Source of the DNA: SAR324 cluster bacterium
Lineage (GTDB): Bacteria; SAR324; NAC60-12
DNA: 9,184 nt
Assembly: GCA_028822475.1 (NCBI GenBank)
Contig: JAPKDT010000076.1
Coordinates: forward strand, 1-9,184
Direction: 5' to 3'
In this document: positions 1 through 6,459 of the stretch, piece after piece
Layout: each line of letters opens with the position of its first letter
Numbering within the stretch: the first letter of the stretch is position 1
Notes under the pieces: generated by a model
Seen by the model: the letters and a program-made list of their open reading frames with translations, nothing else
Told to the model about the DNA's origin: nothing
The model's database searches: none
Program-made: the position numbers and the translations under genes

Positions 1-134
1 GCTAGGGGACGAAGGCGCAGAAATTTAATTATTGTCCTCAATCAAAACAGACTTAAGCCAGCAAAAACTTGCCGTTATTGACGGATTGTGGATAATAGCC
101 CTTTTTAAGTTTAACTATTTTCAGTATAACCCAG
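1..134. other. Left-edge leader region, possibly with the tail of an upstream gene
   Basis: This stretch precedes the first complete gene. In plus frame 2 the first eight codons read LGDEGAEI and end at a TAA (26-28), which could be the C-terminus of a gene cut by the window edge. Frame 1 is also open to a TGA at 79-81, but its arginine-rich product looks less like a real protein end. Neither fragment is long enough to identify. A small inverted repeat, CCGT (72-75) and ACGG (81-84), is too short to call a terminator and is not directly followed by a T tract. A candidate promoter is listed separately. Confidence 0.3.
69..96 (+). promoter_or_regulatory. Candidate sigma-70-type promoter for the enoyl-CoA hydratase-family gene
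   Basis: TTGCCG (69-74) matches the -35 consensus TTGACA at 4 of 6 positions. It is followed after 16 bases by GATAAT (91-96), which matches the -10 consensus at 5 of 6. Transcription would start near base 103, giving a leader of about 32 bases before the GTG start at 135. The spacing and position fit, but AT-rich intergenic DNA gives such matches by chance. Confidence 0.35.
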
Positions 135-926
135 GTGAATTTTAATACATTAATTTTGTCGATTGACGAACGTCAAATCGCCACCTTGACGCTTAACCGT
201 CCGGATGTTCATAATGCACTCAGCCTGGAAATGATCCGTGAATTGCGGCAAGTAGTAGTGGATTTAAATAAACATCCGGATGTGCGTGCTGTTATATTAA
301 CCGGTGCTGGAAAGTCTTTTTGTGCCGGTGCTGATTTACGTTGGATGCAGAAAATAGCTGCTCAAAAACGTGAGGATAGAATTGCCGAAGCTACTGAATT
401 ATCAGAAATGCTGGGTGAGTTAGACCACCTTAAAATGCCTCTAATCGGCCGAATCAACGGACTCTCTTTTGGTGGTGCTGTAGGTTTGATTGCCTGTTGT
501 GACATTGCGGTTGCTGTTGAAGACTCGCTATTTTCTCTGACAGAAGTTTTACTGGGCTTGCTGCCGGCAACTATTTCACCTTATGTATTACGCCGTATTG
601 GCGCATCAAACGCACGGAGAGTGATGCTCAACGCACATCGTTTTGCTGCCCCGGAAGCGGTTACTTTAGGTCTAATCGCCAAAAGCGTGTCTGTGGAAAA
701 ACTGGATCAAGCTGTTGAAGAAGAAATTTCGGAACTGCTACGCTGTGCTCCGGAAGCTGTTTCTGCAGCGAAACGTCTCATTGAGGAAGTTCGTGGGAAA
801 GAACCGGATGATGTGCGCAATGCAACTATAGAAAAACTAGCAAATGCCTGGGAGTCTGAATCCATCAAGGAAGGGATCGATGCTTTTTTCAGTAAACGAA
901 AACCTAACTGGAATAACGAGACTTGA
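135..926 (+). CDS. Enoyl-CoA hydratase/isomerase family protein, methylglutaconyl-CoA hydratase (LiuC)-like
   Basis: This is a 263-residue crotonase-fold protein of normal family length. The first oxyanion-hole segment is SFCAGADLRWM (residues 61-71) and the second is NGLSFGGAVGLIACCDIAVA (108-127). E137 in LTEVLLGLLPATISPYV aligns with the crotonase catalytic Glu144. The usual second catalytic glutamate (Glu164 of rat crotonase) aligns with R162, a substitution I recall from LiuC-type enzymes. Those hydrate 3-methylglutaconyl-CoA in leucine breakdown. AGADLRWM and the GGAVGL..CCDIA pattern also point there, but no other leucine-pathway gene is in view, so the substrate is inferred. The start is GTG. 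It is the only standard start codon upstream of residue 8 (TTG at 156), because an in-frame TAG lies at 96-98. AGG abuts the GTG, so the ribosome site is poor. The product should be cytoplasmic and may be transcribed alone. Confidence 0.92.
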   Translation: MNFNTLILSIDERQIATLTLNRPDVHNALSLEMIRELRQVVVDLNKHPDVRAVILTGAGKSFCAGADLRWMQKIAAQKREDRIAEATELSEMLGELDHLKMPLIGRINGLSFGGAVGLIACCDIAVAVEDSLFSLTEVLLGLLPATISPYVLRRIGASNARRVMLNAHRFAAPEAVTLGLIAKSVSVEKLDQAVEEEISELLRCAPEAVSAAKRLIEEVRGKEPDDVRNATIEKLANAWESESIKEGIDAFFSKRKPNWNNET

Positions 927-960
927 TTAATTATTACTGAAGCAGTAAAAAATTAATTAA
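927..960 (+). other. AT-rich imperfect palindrome after the hydratase-family gene
   Basis: A 6-base stem, TTACTG (934-939) and CAGTAA (943-948), encloses the loop AAG. It is flanked outside by TTAATTA (927-933) and TAATTAA (954-960), which can pair if 949-953 bulges out. It starts one base after the stop codon, where a terminator or mRNA-end structure would sit. It is followed by A residues rather than a U tract, so it is not a classical intrinsic terminator. Confidence 0.3.
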
Positions 961-992
961 ACTGCACAGAAGGTGTTTTTCAAGATTTCCAG

Positions 993-1004
993 TTTCGTTC
1001 GAAA
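993..1004. promoter_or_regulatory. Small dyad upstream of the outer-membrane protein gene
   Basis: TTTCG (993-997) and CGAAA (1000-1004) form an inverted repeat around TT, about 50 bases before the ATG at 1053. It could be an operator half-site pair or a weak hairpin. I see no convincing -35/-10 pair around it, so a regulatory role is only a guess. Confidence 0.15.
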
Positions 1005-1044
1005 GAAGACTGATTTAGTTTTATTAGGCATGCTTCATAAATTT

Positions 1045-1050
1045 AAAGGA
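1045..1050 (+). promoter_or_regulatory. Ribosome binding site supporting the start at 1053
   Basis: AAAGGA lies two bases before the ATG at 1053. This is closer than the usual 5-9 bases but is the only purine-rich Shine-Dalgarno-like block near this start. The signal peptide begins right after this ATG, which supports the choice independently. Confidence 0.45.
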
Positions 1051-1052
1051 AA

Positions 1053-1712
1053 ATGAAGATCAGACTTTATCAAAAATACGGAAGTATTATATTCGTGGTT
1101 TTATATCTGATGCTTGCAAGTCCTGCTGATGCGTCTGCACAGGTTAAGAACAATCAACTTAAGGAACTTAGTTCAGCATTGTCTGAAGAACAGTTTGCTG
1201 CCCCTGCTACTGTATTTGGCGGGGTCGGCCGGAAGTTTCCTATATGGCAGTCCGGACTAGACTTGCTCATACTCAGCAGTCCGCATTACAGCGCGTTCCG
1301 AAATCAGCTTGAACTTAGCAATCGTGTCTATTGGGGAGAGTGGTGGTACAGTGATCGCTGGGGAGTAAAGGGTTTGTTATCAGAACAATCCTTCACGATG
1401 TTTGGGGAAAGTGGGAACCGTCCACAGGTCAACACGAGTCATCAAGGACTTTTGGCAAAAACGCAGCAGTCTCTCGCGGAATCATGGAAAATAAGTGCCG
1501 GACTGGGACTAGCCAAAACAGAGTTTGTTCTCGAGAGTCAACGTAAACTTGGAAATTCGCTGGTTAGTGAATTCAGGATAGGATTTGAATTTTCAGCGGA
1601 CTTATGGACGGAAGTAGGAATATTGACCATAGACAGTGCCAGCGGTAGTGGTTCTGAGGATCAACGCCTGGGTTCTACGGGTTATTTGATTGGCATGAGT
1701 TACGGATTTTAA
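1053..1712 (+). CDS. Secreted protein, probable small outer-membrane beta-barrel, family not recognised
   Basis: The protein has 219 residues. The N-terminus is a clear Sec signal peptide: KIRLYQK, then a hydrophobic core at about residues 11-22, then a signal peptidase I site ASA|Q (27-30). The mature part is about 190 residues. It is rich in aromatic and glycine residues and has alternating polar and hydrophobic stretches typical of beta strands, for example at about 86-110 and from 142 to the end. It finishes with GYLIGMSYGF, where the terminal phenylalanine and alternating pattern match the C-terminal signature used by the BAM machinery. There is no lipobox cysteine and no recognisable enzyme motif. 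I do not recognise a named family. The gene ends 36 bases before the next gene on the same strand, so the two may be co-transcribed. Outer-membrane location is inferred from these signals. Confidence 0.75.
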   Translation: MKIRLYQKYGSIIFVVLYLMLASPADASAQVKNNQLKELSSALSEEQFAAPATVFGGVGRKFPIWQSGLDLLILSSPHYSAFRNQLELSNRVYWGEWWYSDRWGVKGLLSEQSFTMFGESGNRPQVNTSHQGLLAKTQQSLAESWKISAGLGLAKTEFVLESQRKLGNSLVSEFRIGFEFSADLWTEVGILTIDSASGSGSEDQRLGSTGYLIGMSYGF

Positions 1713-1748
1713 ACATCAGTCAGCACACTAATTATTTAATAGAAAATT

Positions 1749-3305
1749 ATGCAGTTACCAAATTTAGAAGAAATGTCAGCGCCCGAAAAAACGTGGTTTG
1801 CCCACTCAATTGCCGGAATGGTTGTTGCTGATGGACGTAGTGATCAAACAGAAATGAATTTTCTGCGGGAAGCAATAAATTTTTTGGAAGACAAAGAAGA
1901 AATCAACAATATCATGACTGTCATCAAAGCTGGTAAAATTCCGGAAATGAGTCCCTTGGACATCGATCCAAAACAAGCTTTCCTGATGCTTAAATATTTG
2001 GCTCAGTTAATGGTGGTGGATTTTGATTTAGACACAAAAGAAATCAGTTTTTTCCTCTTGTCTGGAAAGTTGCTTGGGTTTAATAATGATATTCTGACAA
2101 AATTATGGAAAAGCGCCCGTTCTCTGTTGGAGAAGGATCTGCCTCAAGGGATCATTGAGTCTGCTAATTTGGAATTAAAAGCTAGTTTGTTAAAAATTAA
2201 TGATACAGGATTTTCGTTCCGTCTGGGTAAAGCTATGATGCCAAAAACTAAAATAAGGCTCAAGGTCATTAAACCTTTTCAGACAGATCCTCCTTTGGAA
2301 GGAGATGATGTTTACTGGGACGTGATTAATTGTAGAATGTTAAAGCAGTCACCGGTTAAATTTGATGAAGGGTGGTATATGATTAGAGCATCTTTTGAGC
2401 AAAAATTAGGAGATCATCATGGAATTTTACAGATTATACAACCCGAAAAATATGCTGCAAATTCAGATGGAGGATTTTTTAAAGCAGATAAAGATTCACT
2501 ATTAGGAAGTTTTGTGGGTTGTTTTGTCTGTGATAATCCAGAAATTAAATTCTATGTCCTACACTCCAAGAGCATGATTATAGAGCAAAATATATTTGGT
2601 GTACCAAGTTATATCAGATCTGCAGGCAAGTTGGAATATTGTGATTTTAATTTGATTAAAGTTGCGTCCTGCTCAAAATGTGGATTTTCGAGTGACAAAA
2701 AAGAACACTTTAAGCGTTTAAAAGCAGATAAGCCAACGTTTTCAGTAGAGCAATTTTCAACAGGTTGGGATGAGAAAATTTCGCCTTTGCTCAAAAAAGC
2801 TCAAGAATCAGCGGATAAATATTATGGTGAAGATCGAGATACAACTCTAGGTAATCTCTCATATGAATTAGCAATTGCAACCTTTGAACAACTTGCGAGT
2901 ATCACTCCAGATATACAGAAAAAGGTAGAGGTGCTTCGCAAGCAATCTTCAATGCAACTGACTCTTTCAGAACTGCAGATGGAAAACAAGGAAAGGGATG
3001 CTGCAGAAACAAGACTGAACAAAGTTGTAGATATTTGGGTGCCTGTGTTTGAAAACCTAAAAGGTACTGTAATGATTCATGTTTGCTTATTATTATTTCA
3101 GATTAAAATTTACTTTAATGATCTCCAATCAGCCGCACAGTATATGAAATTCATGGACAACTATGATCCTGATGGTAAGCTTGTTGAAGGAACTGAAGAG
3201 TTTAAGGCGTTTAAATTAAGTGCGGCTAAACTGAAAGCAACATTTGATGACCGTGCAATACTTACTAAAGAAAATATGAAGCATTTTCATCTCGATGACG
3301 AATGA
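1749..3305 (+). CDS. Multidomain protein: TerB-like N-terminus, PilZ-like middle, DUF2225-like zinc-ribbon and helical C-terminus
   Basis: This 518-residue protein has no signal peptide or membrane segment and is probably cytoplasmic. Residues 10-130 resemble a TerB-type helical domain, with two related halves: VADGRSDQTE (26-35) and VVDFDLDTKE (89-98), each acidic loop followed by helix. Residues 140-218 look like a PilZ-type barrel: LLKINDTGFSF (147-157), then alternating strands ending in WYMIRASFE (209-217). The PilZ RxxxR and D/NxSxxG residues are missing, so cyclic-di-GMP binding is doubtful. Residues 258-261 (CFVC) and 308-311 (CSKC, followed by GF) form two CxxC pairs, likely a zinc site, with DUF2225-like layout. 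The rest (about 340-518) is helical and TPR-like. All domain calls are by eye. The ATG at 1749 has only a weak AGAAA-type ribosome site. The next gene follows after 6 bases in the same frame. Function is unknown. Confidence 0.85.
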   Translation: MQLPNLEEMSAPEKTWFAHSIAGMVVADGRSDQTEMNFLREAINFLEDKEEINNIMTVIKAGKIPEMSPLDIDPKQAFLMLKYLAQLMVVDFDLDTKEISFFLLSGKLLGFNNDILTKLWKSARSLLEKDLPQGIIESANLELKASLLKINDTGFSFRLGKAMMPKTKIRLKVIKPFQTDPPLEGDDVYWDVINCRMLKQSPVKFDEGWYMIRASFEQKLGDHHGILQIIQPEKYAANSDGGFFKADKDSLLGSFVGCFVCDNPEIKFYVLHSKSMIIEQNIFGVPSYIRSAGKLEYCDFNLIKVASCSKCGFSSDKKEHFKRLKADKPTFSVEQFSTGWDEKISPLLKKAQESADKYYGEDRDTTLGNLSYELAIATFEQLASITPDIQKKVEVLRKQSSMQLTLSELQMENKERDAAETRLNKVVDIWVPVFENLKGTVMIHVCLLLFQIKIYFNDLQSAAQYMKFMDNYDPDGKLVEGTEEFKAFKLSAAKLKATFDDRAILTKENMKHFHLDDE

Positions 3306-3314
3306 AAAAAAATG
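3303..3314 (+). other. In-frame stop/start junction between the two unknown genes
   Basis: The sequence reads TGA AAA AAA ATG, with all four codons in one frame. The upstream stop is 3303-3305 and the downstream start is 3312-3314. A run of eight A residues spans 3305-3312. An extra ATG at 3302 overlaps the stop as ATGA but opens only five codons in another frame. The arrangement suggests termination-reinitiation coupling. Any stop readthrough would yield a fused protein of about 1,036 residues. Confidence 0.6.
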
Positions 3315-4859
3315 GTTGAACTGACCAAGAACGAACAAGATACTGAAAGCATGGAAGAGGAAAATCTTATTTTGCTGCTTCTCAGTCCAGAATTTCGTAA
3401 GAATTACATGAAGACGTTAGTGAATCGTTTGATAGACGTGGATGTAATAGTTGCCATTGAAGAAACAAATTATCCTGAAGAAAAAAAGGATAAATATCAC
3501 TGGATTTTGAATTATCCGGGTGATATCCCCAAAGGAAAAACTCCGGATTCGAATAATAGTAAATTGATTTTTCGTGTTTTGGGAAAGGCTAAACTACAGG
3601 AAGACAAATTATATTCTGGTGATTCTGAGAGACTGGCTAAAATTATTGAACGTTACAAAGAAGTTCGACACTCTTGTACAGAACGTGAAAATAATCCAAA
3701 TTTTGTTAAGTTGGCGATGACTGATACGGTTTTGCGCAGCAGAAGAGACATGATTTTAAAGTACAAAGTTCTTCTCAGTAAACTAGATGAAAAAATTTCT
3801 CAGGTTGAAAAATCCTACTATCTGGGTATCGGCTATATTCTCAGTACAGCAATTGAGAAAATTACTGGAGTCGCGGTTTTAGACAATTTGATGAAGGGTC
3901 TGATTTACGTGATGATTGTTGATGATCTCGATAAACGTACACAGGATGGTTTGGTGGATATTGATTTCAGCAGGAAAGTACTTTCGTATATGTCTACAAG
4001 TGATTTTACAAATAAATTGCTTGAGTTCCGTAAGGAACATGCAGATGATGAGTTCGCAAAAGCAAATATTGGAGATTTCATCTTTAATGCTCCAGACTTT
4101 GAGAAAGTGGATATTGTTTTTTTTAATTCTTGGAAATTCACTGAAGACTCTTTCCCCATCAAAGTTGCCTTACGTAAAAAAACTATTATCAGTAAGGAGG
4201 AGGAACGCAAGGTAAAACAAAAGGACGAGACTCCCGCTATAATTCAGAAAGAAGAGGCAACATTAGCAAAAGTTAAACTGAAATATAAATATGTAATGCG
4301 TGAAATAAACAAAATGGAAAAGTTTCATTTTGATGACGAAAGCGCGTATGAGGCACAGAACAATTTAAGACGAAGGTTATTGAAAGATATTAAGAGCCGT
4401 GAACTGCAATTAAAGGAGCTCAAAAGACCTGTAAAAGCAGGTGGTGAGGAAAAGATCATAACTTTTGATTTATTTGAGATATTTAAAAGCAAGCAGTCAT
4501 TTATGGAGCGTATGGCGGATAAAGCAAGCTCTTTGGGATTCGGAAATCTTTTAGGTATGAACGAGGATGAGAAACGAACCAGTTTTGAAAAACTTACTGA
4601 AATGGCACGTTTTTCAAAAGATTGGATTAAAGCTTCGACTCAACTAAATAAAATCACTTCTCAAACAACTAAACTAGCAGGACAACTTGATCAGTTTGTT
4701 GAAAAAAACGAATTGACAGGAACTTTAGGAAATCCTGCTCCAGCAGGTTCTGTAAAATATCAACCACTGTTGGATGAACATATTCTGGACTGCCTCGAAC
4801 TGGCGGCGTTAAGTTGTGAAATTTCCAATTTATCTGAAGACAAGGGTGATCCGGTATAA
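3312..4859 (+). CDS. Large charged, helix-rich protein of unknown family
   Basis: I do not recognise this 515-residue protein. It lacks a signal peptide and an obvious membrane helix, so it is probably cytoplasmic. Residues 1-120 look mixed alpha/beta (FRKNYMKTLVNRLIDVDVIVAIEE, broken here as FRKNYMKTLVNRLID plus VDVIVAIEE). Residues 142-168 form a likely coiled coil (LRSRRDMILKYKVLLSKLDE begins it). A hydrophobic stretch at 169-190 could pack as a helix. Residues 290-373 are very lysine- and glutamate-rich and likely coiled coil, containing MEKFHFDDE (335-343), which resembles the end of the preceding protein. The ATG at 3312 follows that gene's TGA by 6 bases and is preceded by eight A residues instead of a Shine-Dalgarno sequence. 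Translation probably depends on coupling or reinitiation. A second ATG at 3351 (M14) is an alternative start. The gene converges on tldD. No catalytic motif is visible. Confidence 0.82.
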   Translation: MVELTKNEQDTESMEEENLILLLLSPEFRKNYMKTLVNRLIDVDVIVAIEETNYPEEKKDKYHWILNYPGDIPKGKTPDSNNSKLIFRVLGKAKLQEDKLYSGDSERLAKIIERYKEVRHSCTERENNPNFVKLAMTDTVLRSRRDMILKYKVLLSKLDEKISQVEKSYYLGIGYILSTAIEKITGVAVLDNLMKGLIYVMIVDDLDKRTQDGLVDIDFSRKVLSYMSTSDFTNKLLEFRKEHADDEFAKANIGDFIFNAPDFEKVDIVFFNSWKFTEDSFPIKVALRKKTIISKEEERKVKQKDETPAIIQKEEATLAKVKLKYKYVMREINKMEKFHFDDESAYEAQNNLRRRLLKDIKSRELQLKELKRPVKAGGEEKIITFDLFEIFKSKQSFMERMADKASSLGFGNLLGMNEDEKRTSFEKLTEMARFSKDWIKASTQLNKITSQTTKLAGQLDQFVEKNELTGTLGNPAPAGSVKYQPLLDEHILDCLELAALSCEISNLSEDKGDPV

Positions 4860-4896
4860 AAAGTAAATAATAATAAATTCAGATTATATTAAACCT
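4860..4896. other. Convergent intergenic junction without a clear terminator
   Basis: These 37 AT-rich bases separate the ends of the plus-strand unknown gene and the minus-strand tldD. I find no stem-loop with a T tract on either strand. Transcripts from the two sides may therefore end elsewhere, overlap, or rely on Rho. Confidence 0.5.
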
Positions 4897-6396
4897 TCAC
4901 ATACCGCCTACAGTCATTTCAGCAACCAGCACAGTCGGAAGCCCTACCCCGACTGGAACGCTCTGTCCGTCTTTCCCACAAGTCCAGATACCTTCGCTCA
5001 TTGCGAAATCGTTACCAACCATACTGATTTTTGACATTGCATCTGGACCGTTTCCAATTAAGGTGAAATTCTTAATAGGCACAGTTTTTTTGCCGTCTTC
5101 AACTAGCCACGCAACAGTCGGGACGAAGACAAAGTCACCGTTAGAAATATCTACTTGACCGCCACTGAACTCCTGACAATAAACGCCTTTTTTAACTGAA
5201 CTGATAATTTCCTCAGGATCAGAATCGCCATTAGCGAGATAAGTAGATGTCATGCGCGGTATCGGATAGTGCGCATAGGATTCGCGCCTTCCGTTACCGG
5301 TGGGATTTGTGCGGAAGTGCTTCGCGCTTATCCGGTCATGCATGTAGTTACGTAGGATTCCATTTTCGATTAGTAAATTTTGAGCAGAAGGAATTCCTTC
5401 GTCGTCGAAATTTATCGACCCGCGTTCGTTTTCTATAGTTCCGGAGTCATAAATTGTACACAGATCTGAAGCTACTTTTTCGCCAATCCTGCCGCTGTAT
5501 GCGGAAGTTCCTTTGCGGTTAAAATCTGCTTCTAATGGATGTCCTACGGCTTCATGCAGCAATATTCCTGATTGCGCAGGTCCTAAAATAACAGGCATTA
5601 AACCGGAAGGTGCCTGCTCTGCGCCTAAAAGTAAAATTGCTTCAGCAGCAGCACGTTCTCCTAAAATTTGCGCGTGATCTGCCTGCTTTAAATAATCCAG
5701 ACCAACTCGCCCTCCAATTCCGGAAGATCCATTTTGAATATTGTCTCCATCCTGGGAAACGCAATGTACATTCATCCTGAACATTGGCCGTGTGTCACGT
5801 AAAACGTCACCGTCTGAAGTCACAACCTGTGTCAAGTTGAGAGCATCCATCATGGCTACTGTTACCCTGTTTATTCTCTCATCGTAGTCTCTGGCTACAG
5901 CTTCCGTACGTTTTACCATTGCTATTTTTTGGACAAGTTCCAGATCTGTAACTGTCTCCAGTACAGGATAATAATTTTTCGGAACAAGTTCATTGAAACG
6001 AAAACCTTCCTGCAGTGAAACTTCACCGCTGGAGGCAATGGCCGCGGCAGTACGTGCAGCATGCAGCATGGGTTTTAAAGCAAAATCTTCACTGTAGGCA
6101 TATCCAGTTTGATCATTCTGCACTACTCTAATTCCAACTCCTGAGACGACAGCGACAGCGGAACTCTTGATAATTCCATCTTCCATGACCACGGAATTAC
6201 GCGTGCTGTACTCAAAGTGAATATCGGCAAAGTCTCCTCCACGGTGCAGTGCCGCACTCAATAACTGACGTACAACAGCCTGGTCAATGCCCATTTGCCC
6301 TTCAAACAGTTGTTTAACGGCTTCAACCGCCGACAAGGTTTGAGTAAGGCGGTGAGCAATGTTTTTTGTTTCGAGTGAAATATTGGTGCTATTCAT
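4897..6396 (-). CDS. tldD: Metalloprotease TldD, subunit of the TldD/TldE protease
   Basis: TldD pairs with TldE (PmbA) to form a zinc protease that degrades unfolded peptides and, in enterobacteria, processes microcin B17 and the antitoxin CcdA. The zinc site HEAVGH lies at residues 281-286, within ILLHEAVGHPLEADFNRKG. The family C-terminal block TCGKDGQSVPVGVG (472-485) supplies the conserved cysteine, C473. The N-terminal domain carries the expected GGDFADIHFE (53-62) and MEDGIIKS (71-78). At 499 residues it is slightly longer than the roughly 480 of E. coli TldD. About 30 extra residues precede the conserved start, and M35 is a possible alternative start. There is no clear Shine-Dalgarno sequence. 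It is the last gene of the minus-strand run, 63 bases after lpxB. tldE is not in this window, so the partner must be elsewhere if present. Confidence 0.96.
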   Translation of the reverse strand: MNSTNISLETKNIAHRLTQTLSAVEAVKQLFEGQMGIDQAVVRQLLSAALHRGGDFADIHFEYSTRNSVVMEDGIIKSSAVAVVSGVGIRVVQNDQTGYAYSEDFALKPMLHAARTAAAIASSGEVSLQEGFRFNELVPKNYYPVLETVTDLELVQKIAMVKRTEAVARDYDERINRVTVAMMDALNLTQVVTSDGDVLRDTRPMFRMNVHCVSQDGDNIQNGSSGIGGRVGLDYLKQADHAQILGERAAAEAILLLGAEQAPSGLMPVILGPAQSGILLHEAVGHPLEADFNRKGTSAYSGRIGEKVASDLCTIYDSGTIENERGSINFDDEGIPSAQNLLIENGILRNYMHDRISAKHFRTNPTGNGRRESYAHYPIPRMTSTYLANGDSDPEEIISSVKKGVYCQEFSGGQVDISNGDFVFVPTVAWLVEDGKKTVPIKNFTLIGNGPDAMSKISMVGNDFAMSEGIWTCGKDGQSVPVGVGLPTVLVAEMTVGGM

Positions 6397-6459
6397 TGAT
6401 TTATTTGATTATATATTTTCAGAATTGTCTTATTGTTTCGATCTTCCAGCATTCAAAGA

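Noticed and set aside
3303..3305. TGA as a possible selenocysteine or reassigned codon
   Set aside because: TGA ends several other genes here (the hydratase-family gene, tolQ, tldD), and a proper ATG follows within 6 bases. Nothing like a selenocysteine insertion hairpin is apparent.
3482..3488. A AAA AAG slippery heptamer in frame, as in dnaX programmed -1 frameshifting
   Set aside because: A -1 shift here meets TAA two codons later (3491-3493). I see no Shine-Dalgarno-like stimulator upstream or clear hairpin downstream, and A-rich lysine codons make this string common by chance.
4117..4124. Eight-T tract inside the unknown gene as a phase-variation switch
   Set aside because: A single eight-base homopolymer in an AT-rich gene is expected by chance, and the reading frame is intact.
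3905..4215. Open frames on both strands within the second unknown gene
   Set aside because: They are shadows of the long frame at 3312-4859, with no ribosome site and no protein-like features.
1749..4859. Mobile genomic island or defence island
   Set aside because: There is no integrase, transposase, tRNA, direct repeat or recognisable defence domain at either side. Lower GC alone is not enough.
6397..6420. TATAAT on the minus strand just upstream of tldD, as a separate promoter
   Set aside because: No acceptable -35 element lies 16-18 bases upstream and the region is generally AT-rich. The -10 match alone is weak evidence.
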